In this document: in pieces, positions 23,219 through 35,299 of the stretch
How positions within the stretch are numbered: position 1 is the stretch's first letter
Layout of the letters: each line of letters begins with the position of its first letter
Source: Chloranthus sessilifolius
Lineage: Eukaryota > Streptophyta > Magnoliopsida > Chloranthales > Chloranthaceae
Direction: 5' to 3'
Assembly: GCA_021018995.1 (NCBI GenBank)
Contig: CM037587.1
Coordinates: 91,385,251-91,449,250 of the forward strand
Length of the DNA: 64,000 bases
Translations under genes and position numbers: made by a program
Notes under the pieces: model-generated
Told to the model about the DNA's origin: nothing
The model's input: only the letters and a program-made list of their open reading frames with translations
Databases searched by the model: none

Positions 23219-24775
23219 AAAGCTTGAAGTTGAAACCCTAAGCTACTGCTGCGGCGGCATCGCTGTTTTGGGTGAAGCGATGAGATGATAATGAAATGGG
23301 AGATGAAGAAACCCTAAGCAATGAGTGTTATATAGGGCTAAAGGGGAAATGACTTATTTAACCGCTTATATATCTGCCATTTACAAGCCTCTTTATAAAA
23401 AAAAGAGATTGTTTACGGGTCGGGTTCAGGCTGGGCTTACTGGCCCGAAATTTTAAAGACCTATTTAGGCCCGTTTATTTTTTACAATACAGCCCGAACC
23501 CATTTTTTATTCGAGCTTAGCCCGGCTCTGCCCGTTTATCATTAGGTTAAAATAGTTAGCCCGAACCTGGCTTATCCGGGTCGGGCCCGGTCAAGGATGA
23601 AACCCACCACGTTGACAGCCCTAGGTTACACCGAGTAAAAATCAAATTTTGAGGAAAAGTCAAACTTTGACCAAAAAAAAAAAAAGTGTTAATATATTGC
23701 CAAATTACAAATTAACAATAGGAAATACCATCCACTGTAAGGTTATACTAGTAAACGTTTGATTAAAAAAAGTCAACTCTGACTAATCATAAATTTTACA
23801 CTGTCAAGTTAAAAATTAATAGAGTAGTGTTCCTTATCTACTTTTAGGTTACACTATTTAAAGTTTGATTAAAATCAAATTTTGCTAAACAGTTAAACTT
23901 TGATTAGAAGCCAAACTTTGACCAATAAAAATGGGGCAATGTATTGTCTAGTTATAAATTATCACAGTGGTAGCCACACTATTCACTCTTAGGTTACACT
24001 ATTAAAAACTTGATAAAATATCAAATTTTGATAAAAAGTCAAATTTTGACCCTAGAATAAAACTTTAGCCAATAAAAATTTCACAAGCGACTTACCAATT
24101 TACATTGTAGTAGACACTATTCAATACCATGTTTCACTAGTTAAAGTTTCACTAAAAGTTGAAGTTTGATTAAAAGTCCAATTTTTTACTAATAAAAAAT
24201 TTAAGAATTTAGAGTCAAGTTAAAAATTAGTATAGCAGTAACCACTATCCATCAAGTTATGACAATCAAAGTATAATAAAAAGTTAAATCTTGACTAAAA
24301 GTAAAAGTTTCACTAAGTCAAATTTTGACTAGTAAAAATTTATTAATGTACTACCAACTTACATTCATACAGAAATTGTCACTATTCACTCCCAGGTCAC
24401 AGTAGTCAAAGTTTGACAAAAAGTCAAACTTTAAAAAGCATATAAATCTTTTTAAAGTTTGATCAAAATTCAAACTTTGACGCAGTTAAACATTGACTAA
24501 AAAGAGCATGATATAAGTGATCTAGTTGTGGTGACAGGAATAGTGATATATCGCAAAAGTATCCAGTGGAATTGCCACTTCAAAAATTTTGTAGGTGAAA
24601 TTACAAATAGCCATGAAGGAATTGGTGCCCCCATGGCAATTCTATTCCACAGGGGGCAATTCTATTCCACCCTGTTATTTCTCAATCAAATGGAAGACGT
24701 AGAATTGCCAATTCAATTCCACTGTGGAATTGCAACTTCCACTTTATCAAACATAGCCTTCATTAAGGAAATTTG
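22190..24775. repeat. Diverged tandem array (unit about 105-145 bp) with AATTCCA-rich flanks
   Basis: A unit containing AAAGTTTGAT(T/A)AAA, GTCAAACTTTGAC-like segments and an (A/T)GGTTACACTA block recurs about nine times from 22440 to 24480. Phase marks lie near 22449, 22569, 23632, 23752, 23857, 24001, 24139, 24266 and 24404. The array is split by a hAT element. Its flanks (22180-22330 and 24550-24770) are both rich in CAATTCCAC and GGAATTG, partly as inverted copies, suggesting the whole block is one non-autonomous DNA transposon (inference). Confidence 0.6.
22692..23623. mobile_element. Non-autonomous hAT element
   Basis: 932 bp with a perfect 8-bp duplication GGTTACAC (22684-22691 and 23624-23631). 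Inverted ends TAGGACTGTCAACG and CGTTGACAGCCCTA match at 13 of 14 positions. Subterminal GGGCC/CCCG-rich motifs repeat in both orientations. An (AG)n tract lies near 23184-23214. No transposase is encoded. The 8-bp duplication and TAG-type ends place it in hAT. Confidence 0.92.
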
Positions 24776-25034
24776 AACATGTGGAAAGACTGGACACACA
24801 AAAGGATTTTTGCTAGGACTTACAATCTTACATGGCAAGCCTCCATGAGCCAAATGTCCCTCTCATGGAGCTGCTGTGATTGAGAATTCTCCTGCACCTG
24901 ATTCCTAGAATAGTGAATTTTGATACATCTAGCCATCTGATTACCAAACCAAAAAAAAAAAACACATAATTAGAGAGGACTTATAATATATTACCAAATT
25001 CCATTATTCACCACCCTGCCCTTCAAGAAGTTAT

Positions 25035-25434
25035 TGTTGATATGTGGAAACAAATGCGATTGAGTCACTTGGGAGTACTGTTGATCCAGTCACAATTTGG
25101 CCGGTCGAGCTCGGCGGTGAGCTCGCGGGGGGTTACAGGGGGGCAGCGCCCCCTTGCCCGAAGGTGGGAGTTCGGGGGCGGAGCCCCCGGCTCGAAAGAA
25201 CCGTAAGTCAAGGTATAATAGTAATTTGACATTCTATTATGTTAGCCCTAATTACAGGGTATATGAAGTCTTTTTTTGTGACTGCTTCTGTAATCTGTTT
25301 TGGAACTCTTGAAGAATAGTGAAACCTGGGTGAATCCGTGGATTTAGGCAATATTGCCAAACCACATAAAATCGTTGTGTTTTCTCTGTGTGATTGATTT
25401 ATGTTCTTGTTTATTTTCGTTTTCTTCCTTCACA
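25035..25434 (+). repeat. 5' LTR of element C
   Basis: About 400 bp, TG...CA, followed by the primer site TGGTATCAGAGC (25437-25448). It holds two perfect GC hairpins: GGGGGC/GCCCCC with a 3-nt loop at 25139-25153, and CGGGGGC/GCCCCCG with a 3-nt loop at 25173-25189. A GAGCTC-containing inverted pair is at about 25106-25124. Confidence 0.88.
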
Positions 25435-25467
25435 ATTGGTATCAGAGCTCTTGGTTGAGTGGGAGCA

Positions 25468-26240
25468 ATGGCCGAAGAAGGAAAGGTGAGAATCAAAGAG
25501 TTCAACGGTTTGAACTTCGGATTCTGGAAGGTGCAAATCGAAGATGTTCTATATCAGAAGGATCTCTTTCTTCCTCTAGGAGGAAAATCGAAAAAGCCTG
25601 AGAACATGAAGGACAACGAGTGGGAGATTCTTGATAGGAAAGCCCTAGGTGCGATCGGATTATCCCTCTCGCCATCTGTGGCCTTCAATATTTCGAAGCA
25701 GAAAACAACAACAGATTTAATGGCGGCCCTGTCCAAGATGTATGAGAAACCCTCCGCATCAAACAAGGTTTTTTTGATGAAAAGGTTATTCAATATGAAG
25801 ATGTTGAATGGTGATAGTGTGGCCAAGCATTTAAACGAGTTCAACGTCATCACTAGTCAGTTGAAGTCGGTTGGAATATGCTTTGAAGACCAAATCAGGG
25901 CTCTATTGATTTTGTCTGGATTACCAGAAAACTGGGATAGCTTGGTAATGGCTGTGAGCAACTCCCCTGGTTTGGGTACTTTGAAGGACGATGATGTCGT
26001 GGGTGTTTTTCTAAGCGAAGAGGCTCGCAAAAAATCTTCAGGGTCTGCTGAGTCGTCAAGCAGCGCTTTGAATGTAGAAGAAAGGGGCAGGAGTTCAAAG
26101 AAGTAGAACATAAACTCAAATCGTTCTAAATTTAGGAATGGCAGCAGATCTAGACCTCCTCAAGCAAAGGGGTGATGGCTGCTGGAACTGCAGGAAGAGG
26201 GGGCATCTTAAGAAAGATTGCAGAGCTCCAAAGAAAACCG
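25468..26240 (+). pseudogene. Element C gag (broken)
   Basis: ATG at 25468 opens a copia gag (UBN2-like) of about 212 codons ending at a TAG (26104-26106). The CCHC knuckle (CWNCRKRGHLKKDC) lies at about 26180-26221 in a different frame, so a frameshift follows the stop. Length and order match Tnt1-type gag. Confidence 0.85.
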
Positions 26241-29200
26241 CCCAAAATAGAAATTAGGAAAGTAACAATTCCTGAAACCTCTCTGATGATGCTAATACCG
26301 AATCTGATGCCTTAATTTTGTATCGTGATACACATAATGATAAATGGGTTGTAGATTCCGGTGCATCTTTCCATGCTACTCATAGAATGGATATTTTGCA
26401 AAACTATGTAGAAGGTGATTTTGGGAAAGTCTACCTTGAAGATGGAGAACCATGTTACATTGTTGGAAAGTAATGCACAGATAAGTTTGCAAAATGGTAG
26501 TACCCTAAAGTTGAAGGACGTGAAGTACGTGCCTCAACTAAAGAGAAATTTAATTTATGTTGGGCAGTTGGTTGATGAGGGTACAACTACCACGTTCTGG
26601 AGTGATTCGTGGAAGATGACGAAGTGTCCTGTAGTGATAGCACGGGATAAGAAAGATGGCACCTTATATATTATATCTGGGCCTAACAATTTCATTTCAG
26701 TCGCCTTTACAGGTGTGGAAGCAAATACTTGGCATCTCAGGCTTGGACATATGAGTGAGAAAGGCATGAAAGTAATGCATTCGGCGGGCAAGCTACCTGA
26801 GTTGAAATAGGTAGACGTGTACTTTTGTGAAGACTGCATCTATGGGAAACAGAAGATGGCTAGTTTCCCAAAAGTTAGAAGAACTCCAAAACCTAACAAA
26901 TTGGAGTTGGTGCACACCAATTTATGGGGGCCATCTCAGGTACCTTCTCTTGGCAGTTCTCGTTATTTTGTCACTTATTGACGACAACACTAGAAAGTCA
27001 TGGGTTTATTTTCTGAAACATAAATCTGAATTATTTGATGTTTTTAGAAAATGGAGAACCCCTGTTGACAACGAAACAGGTCTGAAATTAAAATGCCTAA
27101 AGTCAGATAATGGTGGAGAGTACTGCAGTAATGAATTTGAAGACTTGTGTGCTCTGAAAGGGATCAAGAGGTTGAAAACGATCCCCAAGATACCACAACA
27201 GAATGGTGTTGTTGAGAGAATGAATAAAACCATCACCGAGCATGCCAGAAGTATGAGGATAGATGTTGGGTTGTCGAAATCCTTTTGGGCAGATCCAGTG
27301 AACACCACAGCATATGTGATCAACAGAGGACCTTCAATTGCACTGGATGGACTGGAAAAGAGGTAAACCTAACACACTTTATTTGGTTGTACCTCTTATG
27401 TTCATATTAATGCTGATGAAAGGAACAAATTAGATCCTAAATCTAGGAAATGTATTTTCGTCAGATACGGCATTAATGACTTTGGTTATCGATTTTGGAA
27501 AATCGAAGCATTCGAAGCAAGGATCACATTTAATGAGTGTGTCATGTATAAAGAAAAATTAAAAGATGACACTGTAGAAAATCCAATGGGTGAAAAATTT
27601 ATGGAACTTGATGAGGATACACCAAAGAGTGTATTGAAACCATTAAATGTAAACAGATGTTGAAAATCAAACCTCTTTCAGTCAAGTTTCACCTACTAAG
27701 ACTCCACCTCCACTAACGAGGTCAACTAGGGTCACCGAAGGAATGACCTCGGCTTGGTATTTGTCTTCTCTAAATTATCTATTGCTAACTGAAAATGGTG
27801 AACCTGAATGTTTTGAGGAAACAATGCAAGATAAAGCACGGGATGAGTGAGAGTGTGCTATGGATGATGAGATGGACTCTCTTTCATCAAACCAAACATG
27901 GGATTTAGTTGAGTTACCGGAAGGCAAAAGGGCCTTACAAAACAAATCGGTTTTCAGGTTGAAAGAAGACCATGATGGGTCAAAGAGGTACAAACCCAGA
28001 TTGGTTGTGAAGGAGTTTCAACAAAAGGCAAGTATTGATTACTCTGAAATATGTGCCCCTGTTCTGAAAGTGGCTACCATTAGATCAATATTGAGTATTG
28101 TGGCAGCAGAAGGCTTGCATCTAGAGCCGCTAGATGTAAAGACAACATTTCTTCATGGTAGTTTGAATGAAGAAATATATATGAAGCAACCAGAAGAGTA
28201 CACGGTACCGGGTATGGAACGTATGGTGTGCAAACTCAAAAAGAGTTTGTATGGGTTAAAGCAGGCTCCTAGGCAATGGTACCTTAGGTTTGACAAATTC
28301 ATGTTTGGTAATGGGTATAATAAGTGCAATGCTGATCATTGTTGTTATTTTAAGAAGTTTGATGATAGCTATATTATACTACTCTTGTATGTGGATGACA
28401 TGCTAGTTGCAGGCTCAAGCATGAGTGAAATAACAAGGTTGAAAGAGCAACTCTCCAAAGATTTCTCTATGAAGGATTTAGGTGCAGCAAAAATAATTAT
28501 TGGTGTGCAGATCAGCAGAGACAGAGCTAACAGACAATTGAATTTGTCTCAATCCCAATACATTGAGAAAGTATTGGAAAGATTCAATATGAGTGGTGCT
28601 AAGGCTGTTGGCACTCTTCTAGCCAGTCACTTTAAATATCCAAAAGGCAGTGTGCTTCTACGGTTGAAGAAATGGAATACATGAAGAGGGTTCCCTATGC
28701 ATCTGCAATAGGGAGTCTTATGTATGGCATGGTTTGTACGAGACCAAACATTGCACAAGCAGTTGGTGTTGTGAGCCGGGTCATGTGCAGGGCAAGGAAC
28801 ATTGGGAAGCCGTCAAGTGGATCTTGAGGTATTTGAGAGGTACAACAGATTCATCATTGTTCTATACTAGTTCAAAAATATGTCTCCAAGGATATGTTGA
28901 TTTAGATATGGCAAGGGGCGTGGATGGAAGGAGCAGCACCAGCGGTTATGTCTTTACTTTGGGTAGTACATCAGTCGGGTTTCTAGATTGCAGAAAATTG
29001 TAGCTCTCTCAACCGCTGAAGCAGAGTATGTGGCAGCTACAGAGGCATGTAAGGAGATTATATGGTTGCAGCTCTTCTTGAAAGAGTTAGGTAAGGACTA
29101 GAAAGACTGCAAGCTTTTCTCGGATAGTTAAAGTGCAATTCATCTAGTAGAGAACTTGATGTTCCATGCAAGGACAAAGCATATTGATATCAATTATCAT

Positions 29201-29330
29201 TTCATATGTTCACTTCCTTGACGAGAAGGTGAGTCAGTTGGAGAAGATTCACACAAGCATAAATCCTGCAGATATGTTCACCAAGGTGGTAACAGTTGAG
29301 AAGCTGAAGTCATTCTCAACTTCTATTTCT
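26241..29330 (+). pseudogene. Element C pol: protease, integrase, RT, RNase H (broken)
   Basis: Protease WVVDSGASFH near 26347; GAG-pre-integrase WHLRLGHMSEKG near 26728 with C..C following; integrase core (DDN near 26980, SDNGGEY near 27105, QQNGVVERMN near 27199). RT motifs are LDVKTTFLHG (about 28131) and LYVDDMLVAG (about 28387). RNase H spans 28740-29240 (AEAEYVAATEACKEI near 29020). Stops or frame changes occur near 26430, 26810, 26950, 27363, 27660, 27850, 28680 and 29000. Confidence 0.87.
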
Positions 29331-29420
29331 CTTCTAGCTTGAAGACAAAGGGATGATTCACCTCGGGTTGGTATTGTTATTCTAGAGTTTGCTTTGGAAA
29401 TAGCTATTCGCATTGGAGAT

Positions 29421-29604
29421 TGTTGATATGTGGAGACAAATGCAATTGAGTTACTTAGGAGTATTGTTGATCCAGCCATGATTGCGCCAGTCGAGCTCGG
29501 CGTTGAGCTCGCGAGGGGTTGCATGGGGGCAATGCCCCTTGCCCGAAGGTGGGAATCCGAGGGCTCCGCCCCAGGCCCGAATGGCCCGTAGGTCAAAGGT
29601 ATAA
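29421..29604 (+). repeat. 3' LTR of element C, left part
   Basis: Starts TGTTGATATGTGG and matches the 5' LTR through GGTATAA, where element B begins. The GC hairpins are eroded by transitions (for example GGGGGCAATGCCCC). Confidence 0.9.
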
Positions 29605-30560
29605 TGATGGGAACGCCACATACATGGACATTGGATTCGGATCACATCGTTTCTATTGACGTCGGAAGAAGCGTAGAGGAAGCCCGAGTACCGTAGCCTC
29701 AGAGGAGAAACGGACACAAACCGCGAGGAGAACAACACCGCAGGGAATCCTCGCGTGAGCGAGCACTTAAAGTCACTCGAGCGACGATAATCCTCGCGCT
29801 CGCGAGCTACGGCGATGATTTCAAACACGCGAGCGATCACTTAAGCTCGCTTGAGCGAGCCCTCGCGCGAGCGATGATAATTATCGCTCGAGCGAGCTAC
29901 GGCACAGAATTTTATGCGAAAAATTCCTTTTTGTGTTTTATTAGTATTAGAACTCTTTTATTTCGAACTTAATTATTGGTAGCCTATATATAGAGGCTTG
30001 TAAAGACTTTTAATTAGTTGATTGATTATTTGAATGCTTTTATGCTTGAGTAATCTATGTCTGAGATGGGTTTGGTGTGAGGCCAAGGGAGTGATTCCCA
30101 AAGCCATTGTCATCTTCTCTATTCTATTTGCTATTTCTCGATCTGTGATTGCTTTCTAAAACCATAGCCTAAGTGTTTCCTTGTTTTCCCAAAACCCTAA
30201 ACATAGCCAACATCCGTTCTAAACCATAAGTCGATCCGAAAACCAAAGTCTATTGCAAACTGCAAATCCCTTTCACAACCCAACTTGGAATCCGTGAATC
30301 TACATCGAACCGAAGACGAGTGCCTAAGCTTGGAAAAAGCTAGAGTTCTATCTCTAGGCCGATCTCGCCTCGACTCGAAAAGTACTTGCACATCGGACTG
30401 AACCTTACGTGGATCGCGTGTAATTTACCCATCAAAATTTCTGCAAAACCCTAAAGGTATCAAAGATAATTTTGCGATTAGACTTGATTTAATTTCATTA
30501 ATTTCGACAAAATCTGCATAAAAATTATATTCCGCATTTTAGGGTCGTTGTTCCGCGTCA
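29605..30560 (+). repeat. 5' LTR of element B
   Basis: Starts TGATGGGAACGCC, ends TTCCGCGTCA. Palindrome derivatives of TCGCTCGAGCGA start at 29751, 29773, 29794, 29825, 29847, 29863 and 29884 (the last exact), with gaps of 22, 21, 31, 22, 16 and 21 bp. A TATATATAG box follows near 29984. Confidence 0.9.
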
Positions 30561-30692
30561 GTTTTGGTATCAGAGCTCTAGGTTTTCTAGGTTAGGGCAT
30601 CTTTGTTTGTCATATTTATTTTATTGCAGTATTTTCTATTGTGAGTTCATATTGCATGCCATATTAGAACCCTAATAGACCTTGTGATCACC

Positions 30693-31725
30693 ATGGCTTC
30701 GGATGAGGTTCTTAATACTCTTAGAGCTATGCGAGAAGAATTAGGTGTGATTAACGCACATCTAAATACCATTGAGCAAGCCCAAACATCCCTAGGAGTT
30801 GGTAATGATAGATTACGTGATCGAATCAACCAACTGGAAGCGATGGGTGGGCTGAAAAATCAACACCAAGAGCGTGAGTGCCCTCACTTTGAACATAATG
30901 GTCGCCAAGACAATCGGAACCATAGGGATCATCGTAGAGATGACTGTGACCCAGAAGTTCAACTCCTTAAGAACGTCCGAGTTGAAATTTCGACTTTCGA
31001 TGGAAGAATGGACCCTACCGTCTTCCTCGATTGGCTTTCTAACATGGACCAACACTTTGATTGGTATGCCATGAATGACGATCGTTGCGTTAGACTCGCT
31101 AAGATGAAATTGGTTGGTCAAGCTCGGCTTTGCTGGCTCAATATCGAGCGCATCAGGGTAAATCCGGGTTGTCCTCCCATTGTCCATTGGGATGATATGA
31201 AGGAACGACTTACTGAGAAGTATGTTCCTTTATCATACCACCAACGCCTCCTCGACCAGTGGCAAAATTTACGTCAAGGTGGTATGCCCATGACTGATTA
31301 CATTGTCAAATTCGAAAAGTTCATGATGAGGGCAAAAGTATCGGAAGACCCTGAAATCACTCTCTAAATTCCGCACCGGATTGCGACTTGATTTGTAGAA
31401 AGAGTTGATTTCTCACCCCGTTGAAACTCTTGAAAGATGTTATGCTGTTGTGCTAGATCTTGAAGATATTTAAAAACTACGGTGGCGAAGAGGACCGAGT
31501 CACAATATAATAATCACCGATCCAATGAGGGACGATGCAATCCTCCTCCCAAACCTACACAACACACTCCTACCAATCCCAGGTTTGAAAAGGGAAAAAT
31601 GTAGTCGGAGAATCCTCAAGGGTTAATTCTCAAGTAAAGTGCTATAAATGTCATGAGATGGACACTTTGCCGCCTAATGCCCTACGAAAGAACCCCAAAG
31701 GACTCTGTTCATTGAGGGGCAGGAG
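30693..31725 (+). pseudogene. Element B gag (frameshifted)
   Basis: ATG at 30693. The open frame runs to a TAA at 31365-31367 created by a one-base shift in the segment where element A reads on. The C-terminal part with a damaged CCHC knuckle (CYKCHE, near 31640) continues in other frames. Homologous to element A gag along its length. Confidence 0.85.
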
Positions 31726-34700
31726 GATGATGATGAGGTAGTGTTTAAAGAAGTGTTTGAACCGGTTAGCACACCCAGTGATGAGGAGGGTGATGCTATT
31801 GGTCATGCTTTAGTTGTAACATGTGCCCTTGCACAGCCTCAACGGGATAAAAAGGATGACTGGCGAAGGGAGAACGTCTTTCAAAACTTTGCCAAATTTT
31901 GTGAAAAGAATTGCAGGGTCATTGTGGATAGCGAGCGGTAGTTGTACTAACGTAATATCAACTCATGCAGTACGCCGCTTAGGGCTTACACTTGAAGCCC
32001 ACCCGAGACCTTATAAAGTCGCATGGATTAGTTCTTCATCCATTCCCGTGTCGAAAAGGTGTCGTATACCGATTCAGTTAGGTTCTTATTCGGACACCTT
32101 ATGGTGCGATGTGGTGTCGATGGATGTGGGTCATATCATTTTAGGAAGGTCGTGGCTCTACGACATGGATGTGACTCTTTCTGATCGATCAAACATATGC
32201 ACGTTCATGCATAAGGGCAAAAATATTACACCCTTTGCCTCCCAAAACACCATCGACCAACTCCGTTGAAAAGAAGGGCGAATCTTCTAAAACCGTTAAT
32301 ATTGTGAGTCCTTATAAGTTTGAGAAAGCATCGTTAGATGAGAGTGTGGTGTACCATAGTTGTCACTACTAAGAGTGCACCCGAATCAGAGAGTGCGTGT
32401 CCCAAGGAGGTTGAGTCGATTTTAAAAGAGTTTACGGATGTCTTCCCTTAAGACTTACCAAATGAACTCCCTCCCCTGCGTGATATCCAACACGCCATAG
32501 ACTTGGTTCCCGGATCTACCTTATCGAACCTGCCCCACTATAGGTTGAATCCGGTTGAGCACACCGAGTTAACTCGACAAGCCAATGAGCTCCTTCAGAA
32601 GGCATCTAAGAGAGCATGAGCCTGTGTGCAGTACCTGCCCTACTCACTCCTAAGAAAGATGGTACGTGGCGCATCTGTGTAGATAGCCTTGCGATCAATA
32701 AGATTACAGTTAAGTGTCGGTTTCCCATACCAAGGCTCGATGATATGCTCGATATGATGGTTGGTGCCACTATCTTTTCAAAGATAGACCTTAAGAGTGG
32801 CTATCATCAAGTCCGCATCTACGCCGGTGATAAGTGGAAAACTGCCTTTAAGACTAAGGATGGTCTTTATGAGTGGATGGTCATGCCATTTGGGCTTTCT
32901 AACGCCCCGAGTACTTTCATGCGACTCATAACCCAAGTGTTGAGGCCGTTTTTAGGCAAATTCCTTGTTTATTTCGATGACATCTTGATCTATAGTCATG
33001 ACAAGGATCAACACTTGAACCACCTTAGGCTGGTTTGTGAAACCCTCAAGGGCGAGCAGTTGTTTGCAAATCTCAAGAAATGCACCTTCATGCAACGATT
33101 TGTTGTTTTCTTGGGATTTATTATCTCGGCTGATGGAATGGTCGCGGACCCCGAAAAGGTTAAAGCCATTGTGGAGTGGCCTGAGCCTAAGAACATACAC
33201 GATGTCCGTAGCTTCCATGGTTTTACTACTTTTTATCGTCGCTTCATCAGAAGTTTTAGCACCATCATAGCTCCAATTACTGATTGCATGAAAAAGGGGG
33301 ACTTTAAATAGGGAAACCGACGACAAACGCCTTTGTTGAGATCAAACAACGAATGAGTAGTGCACCCGTCATGCGATTGTCGGACTTTTCTAAAGTCTTT
33401 GAAGTCGCATGCGACGCTTCGGATGTAAGCATAGCAGTGCTTAGCCAAGAGGGTCACCCTGTGGCCTATTTTAGTGAAAAACTTAACGAGGCAAAGCAAA
33501 AATACTCCACCTATGACAAAGAGTTCTCTGCGGTCGTCCGATCTCTCTGGTATTGGAAACATTACCTTAGACCGCAGGAGTTTGTGCTGTTCTCTGACCA
33601 TGAAGCCTTACGCTTTCTTGCTTCACAGAAGAAGTTGAACCCAAAGCACGCGAAGTGGGTTGAGTACCTTCAAGGGTTCCCATTCGTGTTAAAGCATAAG
33701 GCCGGTGTGGATAATAGGACCGCTGATGCACTTAGTCGGCGAGTGTTGACTTTGCGCACAATGAGCACCGAGGTCGTCGGGTTCAAAAAGTTAAAGGATG
33801 AGTACCCCGAATGCCCAGATTTTGTGGTTGAGTACACTGCTCTCCTTAGTAACCCGATCGGCACACACTCTGTGTACACCATCCAGGATGGGTACTTGTT
33901 TAAAGGCAATCGCCTTTGCATCCCTCGCATTTCATTGCGTGACTTTCTCATTTGGGAGTTACATGCTGGAGGGATGGCAAGACATTTCGGGCGTAATAAA
34001 ACTGTTGCGCTAGTAGAGGATAAGGTTCTTTTGGCCTAGCCTAATGAGAGATGTCGCCCGGGTCGTTAAGCATTGTCGTACTTGCCAAGTATCAAAACAA
34101 ACCAAACAAAATACTGGCTTGTACACCCCGTTACCCGTGCCACACACACCGTGGCAAGACCTCTCTATGGATTTCGTGCTTTGACTTCCTAAGACCCCTA
34201 GGAAGCACGATTCCATCTATGTCATGGTAGACCGATTTTCTAAAATGGCCCACTTCATTCCTTGTTCCAAAACCTCCGATGCGTCTCATATTGCTAAACT
34301 ATTTTTTGCGGAGGTAGTGCGTCTTCATGGGTTGCCCAAAACCATTGTGTCTGATAGGGATGTTAAATTTACTAACTATTTTTGAAAGTCCCTTTGGCAC
34401 ATGATGGGCACATTGCTCCAATTCTCAACAGCTTACCACCCTCAAACGGATGGCCAAACCGAAAGCACCAATAGGAGGCTTGGGAATCTCCTTCATAGTC
34501 TTGTCGGTGATCATGTTAGGACCTGGGATACCATCTTATCCACAGCTGAGTTTGCATATAATAATTCTGTTAATAGGTCCATAGGCACGAGTCCTTTTGA
34601 GGTAGTACATGATCATAGGCCTAGGACCCCATTAGATTTGATCCCCATGTCTGCATCCCATGGAGTTTCAGAGTCTGCCGATGCATTTGCACAACATATT

Positions 34701-35280
34701 CATAGCTTGCATGCTGAAATTAAACAGGAAATTAATTCAAGCAACAATCAATATAAATTATCTGCAGATGCTCACATGCGTTTTAAAACATTTCACGTGG
34801 GTGATTATGTGATGGTCCGGATTAGGCCTGAGCGGTTCCCATCGGGATCCGCAAAGAAGCTCCAATCTCGAGGCGCTGGTCCTTTTCGAATTTTGGCCAA
34901 GAGTGGTCCTAATGCATACGTGCTCGAGCTTCCTCCAAGTACGAGGGTTAGTTCAACGTTCAACGTGGAGGACTTGGTTCCTTATTTGGGTTTCACCCCA
35001 CCTCTTAAAAATCCACTCTAGCCAACATCTAGTCCCAATCCCAACCCAACCTTGCAACCTCTACTACTTTCTTCCCCAAGCAGACAGGAAACAGATGAAA
35101 TGGAGGATATAATCAATGATCATGCTGTCTCTACACATGACGGGGGATTCCAGAAATACTTAGTTAAATGGGTCTGCAAACCGGAGTCCGAAAACACTTG
35201 GGTCCACGAGAATGAAGTTCGCCACTTAAACCCCGACCTGCTAGACATATACCACGAGCGCGTTTCATCGGTGATGAAAC
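31726..35280 (+). pseudogene. Element B pol with chromodomain (broken)
   Basis: Protease IVDS near 31918 (disrupted by a one-base insertion). RT spans 32616-33311 with [23 protein letters not shown] and [11 protein letters not shown] (about 32972). RNase H spans 33353-33750 (VACDASD, ending DALSRR). Integrase begins with the zinc region near 33950-34110 and runs through the core (SDRDVKF near 34358, QTESTNRRLGN near 34454), then a GPFRILAKSG block. The chromodomain (KYLVKWVCKP, ENTWV) lies at 35100-35270. RT and RNase H each remain open for over 200 codons; breaks lie near 32270, 32460, 33310, 34040 and 34385. Confidence 0.88.
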
Positions 35281-35299
35281 CTTTTTGGTCCAGGGGAAT

